A stretch of 64,000 nucleotides of DNA, from contig NZ_BOMG01000074.1 of assembly GCF_016862075.1 (NCBI RefSeq), positions 18,726 through 82,725 on the forward strand, given 5' to 3'. The translations under genes were made by a program, and so were the position numbers. The notes beneath the pieces were generated by a model. That model worked only from the letters and a program-made list of their open reading frames with translations. It searched no databases and was not told the origin of the DNA. This document shows, piece after piece, positions 57,239-64,000 of the stretch; the first letter of the stretch is position 1, and each line of letters opens with the position of its first letter. This DNA comes from Actinoplanes couchii. GTDB taxonomy: Bacteria > Actinomycetota > Actinomycetes > Mycobacteriales > Micromonosporaceae.

Positions 57239-58093
57239 TCAACGGGGGATGGCGGTGCCGTGCCGGCAGCCCGAGCAGCCGACGGCGCTCAGACCGGTCC
57301 AGGTGTTCAGGTCGGAGCTGGTGGCGGTCCACAGGCCGCCGTTGGTGTACTTGTCGACGTAGATCCGCCAGCGGCCGTCGTCGAGACGGACCAGGGACGG
57401 GCCCTCGTACCCGGACGCCCACAGGTTGCCCCGGTTGATCCAGCCGCCGGTGAGCCGGTCGGTGCTGGTCCAGTGCTCGATGTACTTGGTGGTCTCGTTC
57501 TTGACGAACGAGTGCCAGGTGCTGCCGGACTTCACCACGTACGCGTCGATGTGGTTGGTGCCGAGCCCCCACATCTGCTGCGGGCCGCTCCAGGACGTGA
57601 GGTCGGTGTTCTGGGCGGTGTAGACGTACGGGCGGAAGCACGCCGAGCAGGTCGTCTGCGACACGTTGGTGATCAGGTAGGTGGTGCTGCCCTCGACGTA
57701 GAACTCGGGCGCCCAGGTGTACGCGGTGCTGCTGATCCCGGAGGGGATGGTGGTGACGTCGGTCCAGTTCAGCAGGTTCGTGCTGCGGGCCACGGCGAAG
57801 TACGTCGAGTTCGTCGTCCACGACTGCACCGTGTAGGCGATGTAGTACGTGCTGCCCCGCTTGATGATGCTCGGATCCCGCAGCACGCCGGTCGGGCCAC
57901 GGAAGTTGGTGTCGTACAGGACGCTGTAGTTGAGGCCGCCGTCGGTGGACTGATAGATCCACAGCTCCTGGTCGGCGGCGCCGTCACCCTTGAAGGTGGC
58001 GTAGATCAGTGTCGTGGCCGCCGACGCCGGCTGTGGAGCGATCAGCCCGCCGAGCAGAAGAGCGACCATCGCGACCAGCACACGAATACGCAT
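57239..58093 (-). CDS. secreted GH43-like five-bladed propeller glycosidase
   Basis: A 284-residue secreted protein. Signal peptide 1-25; propeller repeats typical of clan GH-F/GH43: GVLRDPSIIKRGSTYYIAYT (with the catalytic-type Asp), YTWAPEFYVEGSTTYLITNV, GYEGPSLVRLDDGRWRIYVD with the Glu of the EGPS motif. Arabinan or xylan side-chain hydrolysis is the best guess; subfamily not assigned. Start at ATG (MRIRVLVAM) is preferred over one 7 codons earlier. It is followed by the GH5 gene after 11 bp. Confidence 0.8.
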   Translation of the reverse strand: MRIRVLVAMVALLLGGLIAPQPASAATTLIYATFKGDGAADQELWIYQSTDGGLNYSVLYDTNFRGPTGVLRDPSIIKRGSTYYIAYTVQSWTTNSTYFAVARSTNLLNWTDVTTIPSGISSTAYTWAPEFYVEGSTTYLITNVSQTTCSACFRPYVYTAQNTDLTSWSGPQQMWGLGTNHIDAYVVKSGSTWHSFVKNETTKYIEHWTSTDRLTGGWINRGNLWASGYEGPSLVRLDDGRWRIYVDKYTNGGLWTATSSDLNTWTGLSAVGCSGCRHGTAIPR

Positions 58094-58195
58094 GGTGTGC
58101 AGGATGTTCAACAAGCTGTGACAAGTCCACGAACCGAGCAGGCCCGCTCAGGACCGTTCACAACCGAACACCTCAGTTCCGGGCCGCGGGTGACG

Positions 58196-59857
58196 ATGGA
58201 AGACTGCGTGGCCGACGAACAGATGATGAAACCCGACGACCGGGACGCCGTCCTGGCTGCTCTGCTGGCCAAGAACCCGGACGCCTTCATCGCCGCGATC
58301 GGCCTGAACGGGCTGTTCGTCCCGATGCCGGCCGCGGCGACGGCAGAGATCACGTTGCGGCCGATCGAGGGGTTCTCCTCGATGCTGGGCCTGATCGTGC
58401 CCGAGGACCACCGGCCGGCCGTGGACGCCTGGTCCCAGGTCGTCCTGGAAGGGGTCGCGGGATGCCGCGTCCACCTGACCGCGGCGCCGGAGAACCTGAC
58501 CCGGATCCATTTTGTCGACGCCACCCACCGGTACGGCGTCTACCTCGGCATCATCACCGGTTCGGCGCTGGCCGCCGACGTGACCCTGCTCCCGGAGAAC
58601 GTCCGGCCCCGCCTGGTCTCCATGGTCAAGAACCAGATCTCGGTGGTCACCGAGGTCGGCCCGGAGATCAACCCCCTGCTCGGGTACGCCCCCGAGGAAC
58701 TCGTCGGGCAGCGCACCCTCGGCCTGGTGCACCCCGGCGACCAGGAACGGGCCATCGCGAGCTGGGTCGACATGCTGGGCTCCCCGCCCGGCTCGGCCCG
58801 CCGGGTCCGGTTGCGCCACCTGCACCGCGACGGGCACACCGTGTGGTTCGAGGTGACCAACCACAACCACCTCAACGACCCCGACGACCCGCGGGTGGTC
58901 GCCGAGATGCTCGACATCTCCGACGAGATGGCCGCGCAGGAGGCGGTCCGGGCCGCCGAGCAGCTGATGCGCCGGCTCACCGAGACGATCCCGCTCGCGA
59001 TCCTGCAGGCCACCCCGGAGGGCCGGATCACGTTCCTCAACGAACGCGCCGCGCGGCAGGTGAGGGCCCAGGTCGGCGATCCGCTGGCGGAGGCGCTGCT
59101 GGAGGTCACCGAGACGGTCGACCGCCCGCTGGTCGCCGAGGCCCTGTCCGGGGTCCTGACGGGCCAGGACATCGATTTCGAGTACGGCCATCGCGAACCG
59201 GGTGCGGGAAACCGCCGGATCCGGGCGAACCTGCGCGCGCTCACCGACGACGCCGGCACCGTGACCGGGGCGATCGCCTGCCTGGCCGACGTCACCGAGG
59301 AGGCGCTGCTGCGCGAGCGGCTGTGGCGGCAGGCCACCTTCGACCCGCTGACCGGCTGCCACAACCGGGCGGCGACGATGGCCGCGCTCCGGGACGCCCT
59401 CGACACCGGGGAACGGCACGCCGGCACCGCGGTGATCTTCCTGGATCTCAACGCCTTCAAACCCGTCAACGACAGGTACGGGCACGCGGCCGGTGACCTG
59501 CTGCTCAGCCACGTGGCGGTCAGCCTGCGCAGCGCGGTGCCGCCCGGCGCCGTGGTCGGCCGGATCGGCGGCGACGAGTTCGTGGCCGTCTGCCGCGACG
59601 TGACCGGCCGCGAGCACGCCGAACGGATCGGCGCCGACCTGCTCGCGGCCCTCGGCGCGGCCCGGGTCCGGATCGGCGGCAACACCCTGGTGCCGCACGC
59701 CAGCCTGGGTGTCGCCTGGACCCCGTACGGCACCGGCGACTCCGACGAGCTGCTGGCCCAGGCGGACGCCGCGATGTACGCGGTCAAGCGGTCCCGCGGC
59801 GCCTCGGCCCGGTTGTCCCAACTGGCCGGCTCTGCTTCTCAAGCTGCCGGCACGTAG
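58196..59857 (+). CDS. PAS-GGDEF diguanylate cyclase
   Basis: A 553-residue cytoplasmic signalling protein. PAS-like regions lie at about 25-120, 130-255 (GYAPEELVGQRTLGLVHPGD, HTVWFEVTNHNHLNDP) and 265-370 (IPLAILQATPEGRITFLNER); the GGDEF domain (about 380-545) has DPLTGCHNRAATMAALRDAL and the intact active-site loop GGDEF at residues 458-462, so it should make cyclic di-GMP from GTP. The classical RxxD inhibitory site is not obvious. No membrane helix is present. Start ATG or a GTG 4 codons later (behind GGAAG) is possible. The 3' end overlaps the GH10 gene by 19 bp. Confidence 0.9.
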   Translation: MEDCVADEQMMKPDDRDAVLAALLAKNPDAFIAAIGLNGLFVPMPAAATAEITLRPIEGFSSMLGLIVPEDHRPAVDAWSQVVLEGVAGCRVHLTAAPENLTRIHFVDATHRYGVYLGIITGSALAADVTLLPENVRPRLVSMVKNQISVVTEVGPEINPLLGYAPEELVGQRTLGLVHPGDQERAIASWVDMLGSPPGSARRVRLRHLHRDGHTVWFEVTNHNHLNDPDDPRVVAEMLDISDEMAAQEAVRAAEQLMRRLTETIPLAILQATPEGRITFLNERAARQVRAQVGDPLAEALLEVTETVDRPLVAEALSGVLTGQDIDFEYGHREPGAGNRRIRANLRALTDDAGTVTGAIACLADVTEEALLRERLWRQATFDPLTGCHNRAATMAALRDALDTGERHAGTAVIFLDLNAFKPVNDRYGHAAGDLLLSHVAVSLRSAVPPGAVVGRIGGDEFVAVCRDVTGREHAERIGADLLAALGAARVRIGGNTLVPHASLGVAWTPYGTGDSDELLAQADAAMYAVKRSRGASARLSQLAGSASQAAGT

Positions 59858-62061
59858 GCCTTCACGTCGTCGATCAGACCGTTGAAGCGGCCGCCGGTCC
59901 CGGAGCATCCGATGTGGATCCGGCCGGTGGAGGGCCAGGACTTCACCGCCGGGAGCGGGTCACCCTGCCGCACGCCGTCGACGTGGAGCGCCAGGGTGGC
60001 GGCCTGCGCGTCGTACACCGCCGACAGGGTGGTCCAGGTGTTCAGGGCCGGCGGCGCCGTGGACAGCACCTGCTGCCAGTCCGAGCCGGTCGCGTCAGCG
60101 GACGGCACGATCACCGCCCACCTGTCGTAACTCTGGTGGTACTGCAGGTAGAACGCGTCCCGGACGGTGCCGGACTGGCTGATCACGGTGCGGGCCGCGC
60201 CCTTGGCGGCCAGGTTCACCCGGGCGGTGATCGTCCACGACCGGTCGGTGCGCAGGGCCGGGCCATATCCTTCGGCGCAGCCGGTGCCGTCCAACTTCAG
60301 GGCATTGCTGTCGTACGTCGCCCCGCTGCTGTTCAATGACGTGCCCCGCCCGAACGGGGACGAGTCGATCGCGGCGTTGTCGAAACCCCAGGCGGCGACG
60401 GTCCGGTCGCTGATCCCGGTCACCTCGCCGGCCGGCAGCGCCCGGTTCCAGGCCCGCACGTCACTGATCGCACCGTCGAACCGGCCGCCGGAGAGGCTGC
60501 GCCCGATCCGGAACGGCTTCGTGGACCGCCAGGCCGTCACACCGTCCCGGGTGCCGTCCGGGACTCCGTCGACGTACAGCCGCAACTGCCTGGTCGGAGC
60601 CTCGTAGACACCGGTCAGGTGGGTCCAGCGTTTCAGCACCGGGGCGCTCGCCGAACGGGCGGTCAGCCAGGTGACCTCGGTGCCGTCGGCGGAAGGGACG
60701 GTGAACTCCCAGCGGCCGGTGCTCTTCTGGTACATCAGGTAGAACGCGCTGCGGGTCTCGCCGTCCTGGCTGGCGACCACGCCCGGGACGCCTGTCGAGT
60801 ACATCGACACCCACGCCGAGACGGTGAAGCTGCCGTCGGTGTTCAGCACCGGCGCGCCGGTGCTCGCCTCGGTGGTGGCACCGTCCCCGGCGAACGCCGT
60901 CACGTGCGGCACCCGGCCGTCGGCCTTCGCCCCGCGCACCGTCGCGTCGTGACCGTTTCCGGACACGTCGGCCGCGACCGTGCCCGCCGGGTCGTCCAGC
61001 GGCCAGTGCCCCACCGGAGCGTTCGGGTCCGTCCTGGTCAGAACGTCGGCCACGCTCCGGTACGCCGGTTTGGTCGCCAGATCGTCGTCGAAGAGGGTGG
61101 CGGCGCCCCAGCCGGGATACGTCGCCCCGATCCAGCTGCGGCGGTCGGTGAAACCCCACACCGTGATCGACACGCATCGGGCCACCGCCAGGCAGGCGGC
61201 GGTGACCTGCCGGTACACCTCGGCCTGGCTCGCCAGCCCGGCCGGCGTGACCGGGACCGGGATCCGCACGTCCAGTTCGGTCACCGCGACGTCGACGTCG
61301 AGACCGGTGAAACGGCGCAGCAGGGCGGGCAGCTGATCGGGCCGGCTCGACCCGGTCAGGTGCGCCTGGAGACCGACACCGTGGATCGGGACGCCCTGCT
61401 CCTTCAGGCTGCGGACCAGGGCGTAGAGGGCATCGGCCTTGGGTCCGTGGGTTTCGGCGCCGTACTCGTTCAGGTACAGGACCGCCGCCGGGTCGGCTTC
61501 GTGCGCCCAGCGGAAGACGTCGGCGATGTACTCCTCCCCCAGCCGCTCCAGCCAGAAGCCGGCACGCGGGCTGCCGTCGTTGTTCAGCACCTCGTTGGCC
61601 ACGTCCCAGAACTTGACGCGCCCCGCGTACCGGCGAACCGTGGTCTGCACGTGCTCCTTCAGCACGTCCCGCAGCTCCGTCGTGGTGAACGACCCGCCGG
61701 TGAGCCAGGCCGGAAGCGAACTGTGCCAGACCAGCGTGTGCCCCCGAACACCCTGCCCGTTGGCGACCGCGGCGTCCACGATCGCGTCCGCGTCGCCCCA
61801 GCGGAACGTGTCCCGGGCCGGCCGCAGGACCGCCCACTTCATCGCGTCCTCCGGAGTCACCACCCCGAACTCGCTCCCCAGCGTCCGCGCGTAGGAGGCG
61901 TCCCCGGCCAGAGAGGCAGCACTGACCGCACTCCCGAACGCGATCCCCCGGCTCTGCGCCAGCTCCCGCAACGACACCGTCTCTGCCGAAGCCACATCGG
62001 CCCACCCCACCCCGGCCAGAATCGCGGCGAGCACCGTCACGGCCACTTCTCGCATTCGCAT
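59839..62061 (-). CDS. secreted GH10 xylanase with two LamG-type domains
   Basis: A 740-residue secreted endo-beta-1,4-xylanase. Signal peptide 1-26; GH10 barrel (about 28-345) with VRGHTLVWHSSLPAWL, FWDVANEVLNN (acid/base Glu157) and VAVTELDVRI (nucleophile Glu262); then two concanavalin-A-like LamG modules (about 350-520 and 525-740), each with W.FD/WPLDD..G, SFTVSAWVSMYSTG or SWTITARVNLAAKG, and the closing GRFDGAISDVRAWNRALP or GRFNGLIDDVKAY. LamG modules probably bind glycans. Start ATG has no strong ribosome-binding site; a GTG three codons upstream is possible. Confidence 0.9.
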   Translation of the reverse strand: MRMREVAVTVLAAILAGVGWADVASAETVSLRELAQSRGIAFGSAVSAASLAGDASYARTLGSEFGVVTPEDAMKWAVLRPARDTFRWGDADAIVDAAVANGQGVRGHTLVWHSSLPAWLTGGSFTTTELRDVLKEHVQTTVRRYAGRVKFWDVANEVLNNDGSPRAGFWLERLGEEYIADVFRWAHEADPAAVLYLNEYGAETHGPKADALYALVRSLKEQGVPIHGVGLQAHLTGSSRPDQLPALLRRFTGLDVDVAVTELDVRIPVPVTPAGLASQAEVYRQVTAACLAVARCVSITVWGFTDRRSWIGATYPGWGAATLFDDDLATKPAYRSVADVLTRTDPNAPVGHWPLDDPAGTVAADVSGNGHDATVRGAKADGRVPHVTAFAGDGATTEASTGAPVLNTDGSFTVSAWVSMYSTGVPGVVASQDGETRSAFYLMYQKSTGRWEFTVPSADGTEVTWLTARSASAPVLKRWTHLTGVYEAPTRQLRLYVDGVPDGTRDGVTAWRSTKPFRIGRSLSGGRFDGAISDVRAWNRALPAGEVTGISDRTVAAWGFDNAAIDSSPFGRGTSLNSSGATYDSNALKLDGTGCAEGYGPALRTDRSWTITARVNLAAKGAARTVISQSGTVRDAFYLQYHQSYDRWAVIVPSADATGSDWQQVLSTAPPALNTWTTLSAVYDAQAATLALHVDGVRQGDPLPAVKSWPSTGRIHIGCSGTGGRFNGLIDDVKAYVPAA

Positions 62062-62141
62062 GACGGCCACTGTAGAGCCGATGAGGTGGATACCGTCGTC
62101 GCTGCTCAACCGCCGGATCGACCACATCACCCGAACGGGTA

Positions 62142-62404
62142 ATGGACGGCCCGTCGTCCCCGCTGTTCACCGTGCCGGAACAGTCGCTGGCGACCAACGG
62201 TGGCAAGCCCGCTCGGTACCGGGTCACCGACACCAACCTGCGCAGGACCTGCGCCGGCTTCGGGACGGCGTGATCCAGGTGCCGGGCTTCGAACCGGAGC
62301 GGACCGGACTCGTCGTGGTGAGCCGGTCCGGTGTGGATCTTCCGGACCCGACCGTGGACGTGGTCTGGGGGCCTGCGGACGTGGTGGCCGCCTGGCAGCG
62401 TTGA
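62142..62404 (+). pseudogene. short decayed gene fragment of unknown family
   Basis: One frame (from ATG 62142) gives MDGPSSPLFTVPEQSLATNG and RYRVTDTNLRRTCAGF before a TGA at 62271; a second frame continues LRDGVIQVPGFEPERTGLVV, SRSGVDLPDPTVDVVWGPAD and stops at 62404. The two parts together read like one frameshifted coding region with a coherent C-terminus. I do not recognise the family. The remaining part of the 400-bp gap holds the GH10 and GH43 promoters. Confidence 0.35.
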
Positions 62405-62462
62405 GGTGGTTCCGGAACCGGGGGCTATTGACCTCAATCGATCATGATGATGAGGATGGGGG

Positions 62463-63866
62463 ATGCGCCGTCACCGTTTCCCGGCCCGGTTCGGGGCCGC
62501 CGCCGGACTCGCCTCGTTCCTCCTCGCCGCCTCGGCCGCGCCCACCGCCGCGGTGACGCCGGAGCCGGTCGCCGTGCAGCAGGCCGCACCGGTGGCCGCA
62601 CCGGACATCGCGCCGGTCATCGATCAGAACTTCGCCGACCCCGACGTGCTGAAAGTGGGGCGGACCTACTACGCCTACGCCACCAACAGTGACGGGCGGA
62701 ACATCAAGTGGGCCACCTCCACCGACCTGGTCTCCTGGACCGTGCAGGGTGGGGACGCTCTGCCGACGTTGGGGGCCTGGGCGGATCCCAGCTGGTCGTT
62801 CCCGCCCGGTGGGCCCGGGGATCACGGGGTGTGGGCGCCGGAGGTGTTCGCCACCGGGCCGAAGAGCTTCGTGATGTGGTACACCGCGCATGACCGGGCC
62901 TCCGGGCAGCAGTGCATCGGCGCCGCCACCGCCACCTCGCCGGGTGGGCCGTTCGTGCCGAAGGACACCTCGCTGGTGTGCACGCCGGAGATCGGTGGCG
63001 CCATCGACGCGTCGTCGTACACCGAGGGCGGCCGCCGCTACATCCTGTGGAAGAACGACGGGAACTGCTGCCGGCAGGACACCTGGCTGCGCCTGCAGCA
63101 GGTCAGCAGCGACGGGCTGCGCCGGACCGGAGCCGAGACCCCGCTGATCAAGCAGAACAAGCCGTTCGAGGGGACACTGGTCGAGGCGCCGACGCTGTGG
63201 AAACGCGGCGGCACCTACGTGCTGTTCTACTCGGCGAACTTCTTCGGCAACGGCAGCTACGTGAGCAGCTACGCCACCGCGACGAGCCTGCGGGGGCCGT
63301 ACACGAAGGCCGAATCCCCGCTGATGACCACCGACGCGTTCGCGGGCGCGGTGCGCGGCCCCGGCGGCCAGGACATCGTGACCGGCCCCGACGGCCGGGA
63401 CCGGATCGTCTTCCACGGCTGGAACCCCGGTTTCACCTACCGGGCGGTCTACTCGCAGCGCCTCGACTGGCAGGGCAGCCGGCCGGTCGTGGCGGGCGCG
63501 AAGATCCGTTACGAGGCCGAGGACGCGAACTTCACCAGGGCCAACGCGCGGTACGCGGCCGGCGGCGCCAGCAACGGTGTGGTCGTCGGCGGCATCGACT
63601 TCGCCGACAGCACGGTCACCTTCACCGTGCACGTGCCCCGGGCCGGCGAGTACCGTCTCCACACCCGCTTCGCGAACGGCTCCGACCCGGCCACCCACAC
63701 CCTGACCGTCAACAACACGGCTGCCGGAACCGTCGACTACCCGGTCACCGGCTGGGACAACTGGCAGACCAGCGAACGCGCGGTGACCCTCAAGGCCGGA
63801 ACCAACACTGTCTCGTACGGCAAGGGCGCGGCGTTCGTCGAACTGGACGCCATCGACATCGCCTGA
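62463..63866 (+). CDS. secreted GH43-family glycosidase with C-terminal CBM35/6-like module
   Basis: A 467-residue secreted enzyme. Signal peptide about 1-30; GH43 propeller (about 48-330) with the catalytic Asp in QNFADPDVLKVGRTYYAYAT, GVWAPEVFATG and LVEAPTLWKRGGTYVLFYSA carrying the acid Glu; then a beta-sandwich module (about 340-467) starting IRYEAEDANFTRANARYA and ending ERAVTLKAGTNTVSYGKGAA, FVELDAIDIA, the CBM35/6 layout. Four cysteines occur in the propeller (two in GNCCRQDTW). Start ATG follows GAGGATGGGGG. Probable arabinan/xylan side-chain enzyme. Confidence 0.88.
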   Translation: MRRHRFPARFGAAAGLASFLLAASAAPTAAVTPEPVAVQQAAPVAAPDIAPVIDQNFADPDVLKVGRTYYAYATNSDGRNIKWATSTDLVSWTVQGGDALPTLGAWADPSWSFPPGGPGDHGVWAPEVFATGPKSFVMWYTAHDRASGQQCIGAATATSPGGPFVPKDTSLVCTPEIGGAIDASSYTEGGRRYILWKNDGNCCRQDTWLRLQQVSSDGLRRTGAETPLIKQNKPFEGTLVEAPTLWKRGGTYVLFYSANFFGNGSYVSSYATATSLRGPYTKAESPLMTTDAFAGAVRGPGGQDIVTGPDGRDRIVFHGWNPGFTYRAVYSQRLDWQGSRPVVAGAKIRYEAEDANFTRANARYAAGGASNGVVVGGIDFADSTVTFTVHVPRAGEYRLHTRFANGSDPATHTLTVNNTAAGTVDYPVTGWDNWQTSERAVTLKAGTNTVSYGKGAAFVELDAIDIA

Positions 63867-63886
63867 AGCCGACCCGGAAACGCGAC

Positions 63887-63921
63887 GAGCCGCCACCCAC
63901 GGGGAAGTGGGGTGGCGGCTC
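63887..63921. terminator. bidirectional hairpin terminator
   Basis: GAGCCGCCACCC (63887-63898) and GGGTGGCGGCTC (63910-63921) form a perfect 12-bp stem between the GH43 gene and the convergent gene at the window end. Confidence 0.85.
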
Positions 63922-63932
63922 GGTGGTGCGGG

Positions 63933-64000
63933 TCAGCCGATCTTGACGTTGAAGATCGGGTTGGCGGCCAGCTTGCGGAACGCGGCCAGGCTGGCGCGGG
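63933..64000 (-). CDS. C-terminal end of an unidentified gene (cut by the window)
   Basis: Only the last 22 codons are present on the minus strand, reading PARASLAAFRKLAANPIFNV followed by KIG and a TGA stop. The convergent terminator just after it supports a real gene end. The family cannot be named from this much sequence. Confidence 0.6.
   Translation of the reverse strand, partial: RASLAAFRKLAANPIFNVKIG

Noticed and set aside
1..64000. tRNA, rRNA, riboswitch and prophage features
   Set aside because: No cloverleaf, rRNA segment, known riboswitch core or phage structural/integrase gene was recognised on reading the window.

Overview
The window is very GC-rich (roughly 70% or more by eye) and is packed with GTG/TTG starts, 4-bp stop/start overlaps, Tat-type secreted enzymes, a DtxR/IdeR-type iron box and many actinobacterial families (DUF2277, DUF4229, DUF5701, DUF4132, PF04672-type methyltransferase, permease-prefix-domain protein). 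This points to a chromosomal segment of a saprophytic actinomycete. I would guess Micromonosporaceae (Actinoplanes-like), but the species cannot be fixed from the sequence. I saw no tRNA, rRNA or CRISPR array.

Layout. 0-11 kb: housekeeping and accessory genes, namely an Otr(A)/Tet(M)-type ribosomal protection GTPase with a possible leader peptide, a PaaX-type regulator, an alpha/beta hydrolase, hemerythrin, a CPBP protease, a NarL-type two-component pair whose kinase ends in an 8-residue repeat, a secreted beta-carbonic anhydrase whose 3' end has been copied as a 40-bp tandem repeat, and a class-A-beta-lactamase-like protein. 11-17 kb: a secreted GH31 enzyme with two carbohydrate-binding modules, an OmpR-type two-component system and a trypsin-like protease. 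17.5-24.8 kb: one sugar-catabolic operon (binding protein, two permeases, class II ketose-bisphosphate aldolase, ADP-dependent-type sugar kinase, mannose-6-phosphate-isomerase-like protein), divergent from a DeoR regulator. 24.8-33 kb: small regulator/enzyme pairs with readable operators (two TetR genes, a Rieske oxygenase, an NmrA-like reductase), an atypical kinase-like protein without its catalytic core, a decayed XRE regulator, a PF04672 methyltransferase and a bacterial lysyl oxidase.

33-44.5 kb: plant-polymer enzymes (two divergent GH43 proteins, a PL11 rhamnogalacturonan lyase) interrupted by a DUF4132 protein, an IS630 remnant and a noticeably lower-GC orphan gene that may be a defence or HEPN-like protein. 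44.6-52.7 kb: iron/siderophore transport. A complete binding protein-permease-permease-flavoreductase-acyltransferase operon lies behind an iron box. Next to it are two ABC genes that have both lost their 5' ends and face each other head-to-head, as if one deletion had removed their shared promoter; the casualty on the plus strand is the FepC-type ATPase expected to power the permeases. 52.7-55 kb: a GtrA protein and a PadR/permease-prefix pair with a perfect 19-bp inverted repeat. 55-64 kb: a run of secreted glycoside hydrolases (GH5, GH5, GH43, GH10 with two LamG domains, GH43 with a CBM) around a PAS-GGDEF diguanylate cyclase.

Together the segment shows an organism that digests arabinoxylan, cellulose/mannan and pectin outside the cell, imports sugars and siderophores, and controls small operons with local repressors. 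The best leads for new biology are the head-to-head ABC scar, the kinase-like protein lacking its catalytic loop, the leader peptide of the ribosomal protection gene, the ADP-kinase sugar operon with its 11-bp-phased operator, and the low-GC gene beside the IS remnant.
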